Assembly (NCBI GenBank): GCA_023262125.1
Contig: JALRDT010000073.1
Span: 1-7,143, forward strand
Source: Candidatus Nanopelagicaceae bacterium
GTDB taxonomy: Bacteria > Actinomycetota > Actinomycetes > Nanopelagicales > Nanopelagicaceae
Reading direction: 5' to 3'
DNA length: 7,143 nucleotides
Every line of letters starts with the position of its first letter. The first letter of the stretch is position 1. Both the position numbers and the translations under genes were made by a program. This document shows, in pieces, positions 6,832 to 7,143 of the stretch. Below the pieces are notes generated by a model. The model did no database searches. It had not been told where the DNA came from and saw only the letters and a program-made list of their open reading frames with translations.

Positions 6832-7143
6832 TGAGAGTCATGGCCCAAATTGGAATGGTGATGAACCTAGATAAGTGCATCGGTTGCCACACCTGTTCCG
6901 TTACTTGCAAACAGACTTGGACCAATCGCCAAGGCGTTGAATACGTCTGGTTTAACAACGTTGAAACTCGCCCCGGCGTTGGCTATCCACGTACCTATGA
7001 GAACCAAGAGCAGTGGCAAGGTGGCTGGGAGTTAAAGAAGAATGGAAAGTTAAAGTTGAAATCTGGCGGACGTTTCAATCGTTTAGCCAAGATCTTTAGC
7101 AATCCGAAACTTCCAGGTCTTGATGATTATTACGAGCCATGGA
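6832..7143 (+). CDS. narH: Respiratory nitrate reductase beta subunit NarH, first 104 codons (partial)
   Basis: The iron-sulfur electron-transfer subunit that links the haem-containing NarI membrane subunit to NarG. The visible part starts 'MAQIGMVMNLDKCIGCHTC' from residue 4 and has the ferredoxin-type group Cys16, Cys19, Cys22 and Cys26, at the same numbering as E. coli NarH. It continues with the NarH-typical 'GVEYVWFNNVETRPG' and ends at 'LPGLDDYYEPW', which is nearly identical to the E. coli protein. Full-length NarH is about 500 residues, so some four fifths of the gene, including the later cysteine groups, lies outside. There is no stop codon in this frame before the window edge. The position directly after narG is the usual narGHJI order, so narJ (assembly chaperone) and narI (cytochrome b subunit) are expected downstream. 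Confidence 0.97.

Overview
The window carries part of a respiratory nitrate reduction locus, probably from a low-GC actinobacterium. Base composition looks like the low to mid 40s percent GC by eye, and TTA leucine codons are common. The partial Fur-family protein at the left edge has the 'HTHLGHG..TYH' wing typical of actinobacterial Fur proteins. The control region carries a palindrome that closely matches the DosR/DevR (OsdR) hypoxia box of actinobacteria. A freshwater-type streamlined actinobacterium such as Nanopelagicales would fit, but that assignment is inference.

Layout from left to right. Positions 1-247 (minus) hold the N-terminal 82 codons of a Fur-family regulator, cut by the window edge. 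Positions 248-303 form a short spacer with an imperfect 13-bp dyad and a possible leaderless promoter for the regulator. Positions 304-1695 and 1703-3013 (both minus) are two NarK-family nitrate/nitrite transporters 7 nt apart: a type-1 (NarK1-like) gene first and a type-2 (E. coli NarK-like) gene second. Positions 3014-3159 are a divergent control region. Positions 3160-6831 (plus) are a complete narG, followed without a gap by narH (6832 onward), which runs off the window. narJ and narI would be expected beyond it.

The genes form one functional module. The transporters bring nitrate into the cytoplasm and export nitrite. NarG, on the cytoplasmic side, reduces nitrate at a Mo-bisMGD centre using electrons passed from quinol through NarI haems (not in view) and NarH Fe-S clusters. 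Transport and reduction are transcribed divergently from one 146-bp region. That region contains a palindrome matching the DosR box core at 13 of 14 positions, which suggests shared induction by low oxygen or nitric oxide. I see no wholly new system. The points most worth checking are the DosR-like box, the repeated AACTTTT/AAAAGTT element overlapping the narK ribosome-binding site, the unfused narK1-narK2 pair, and the leaderless fur promoter with its overlapping dyad.
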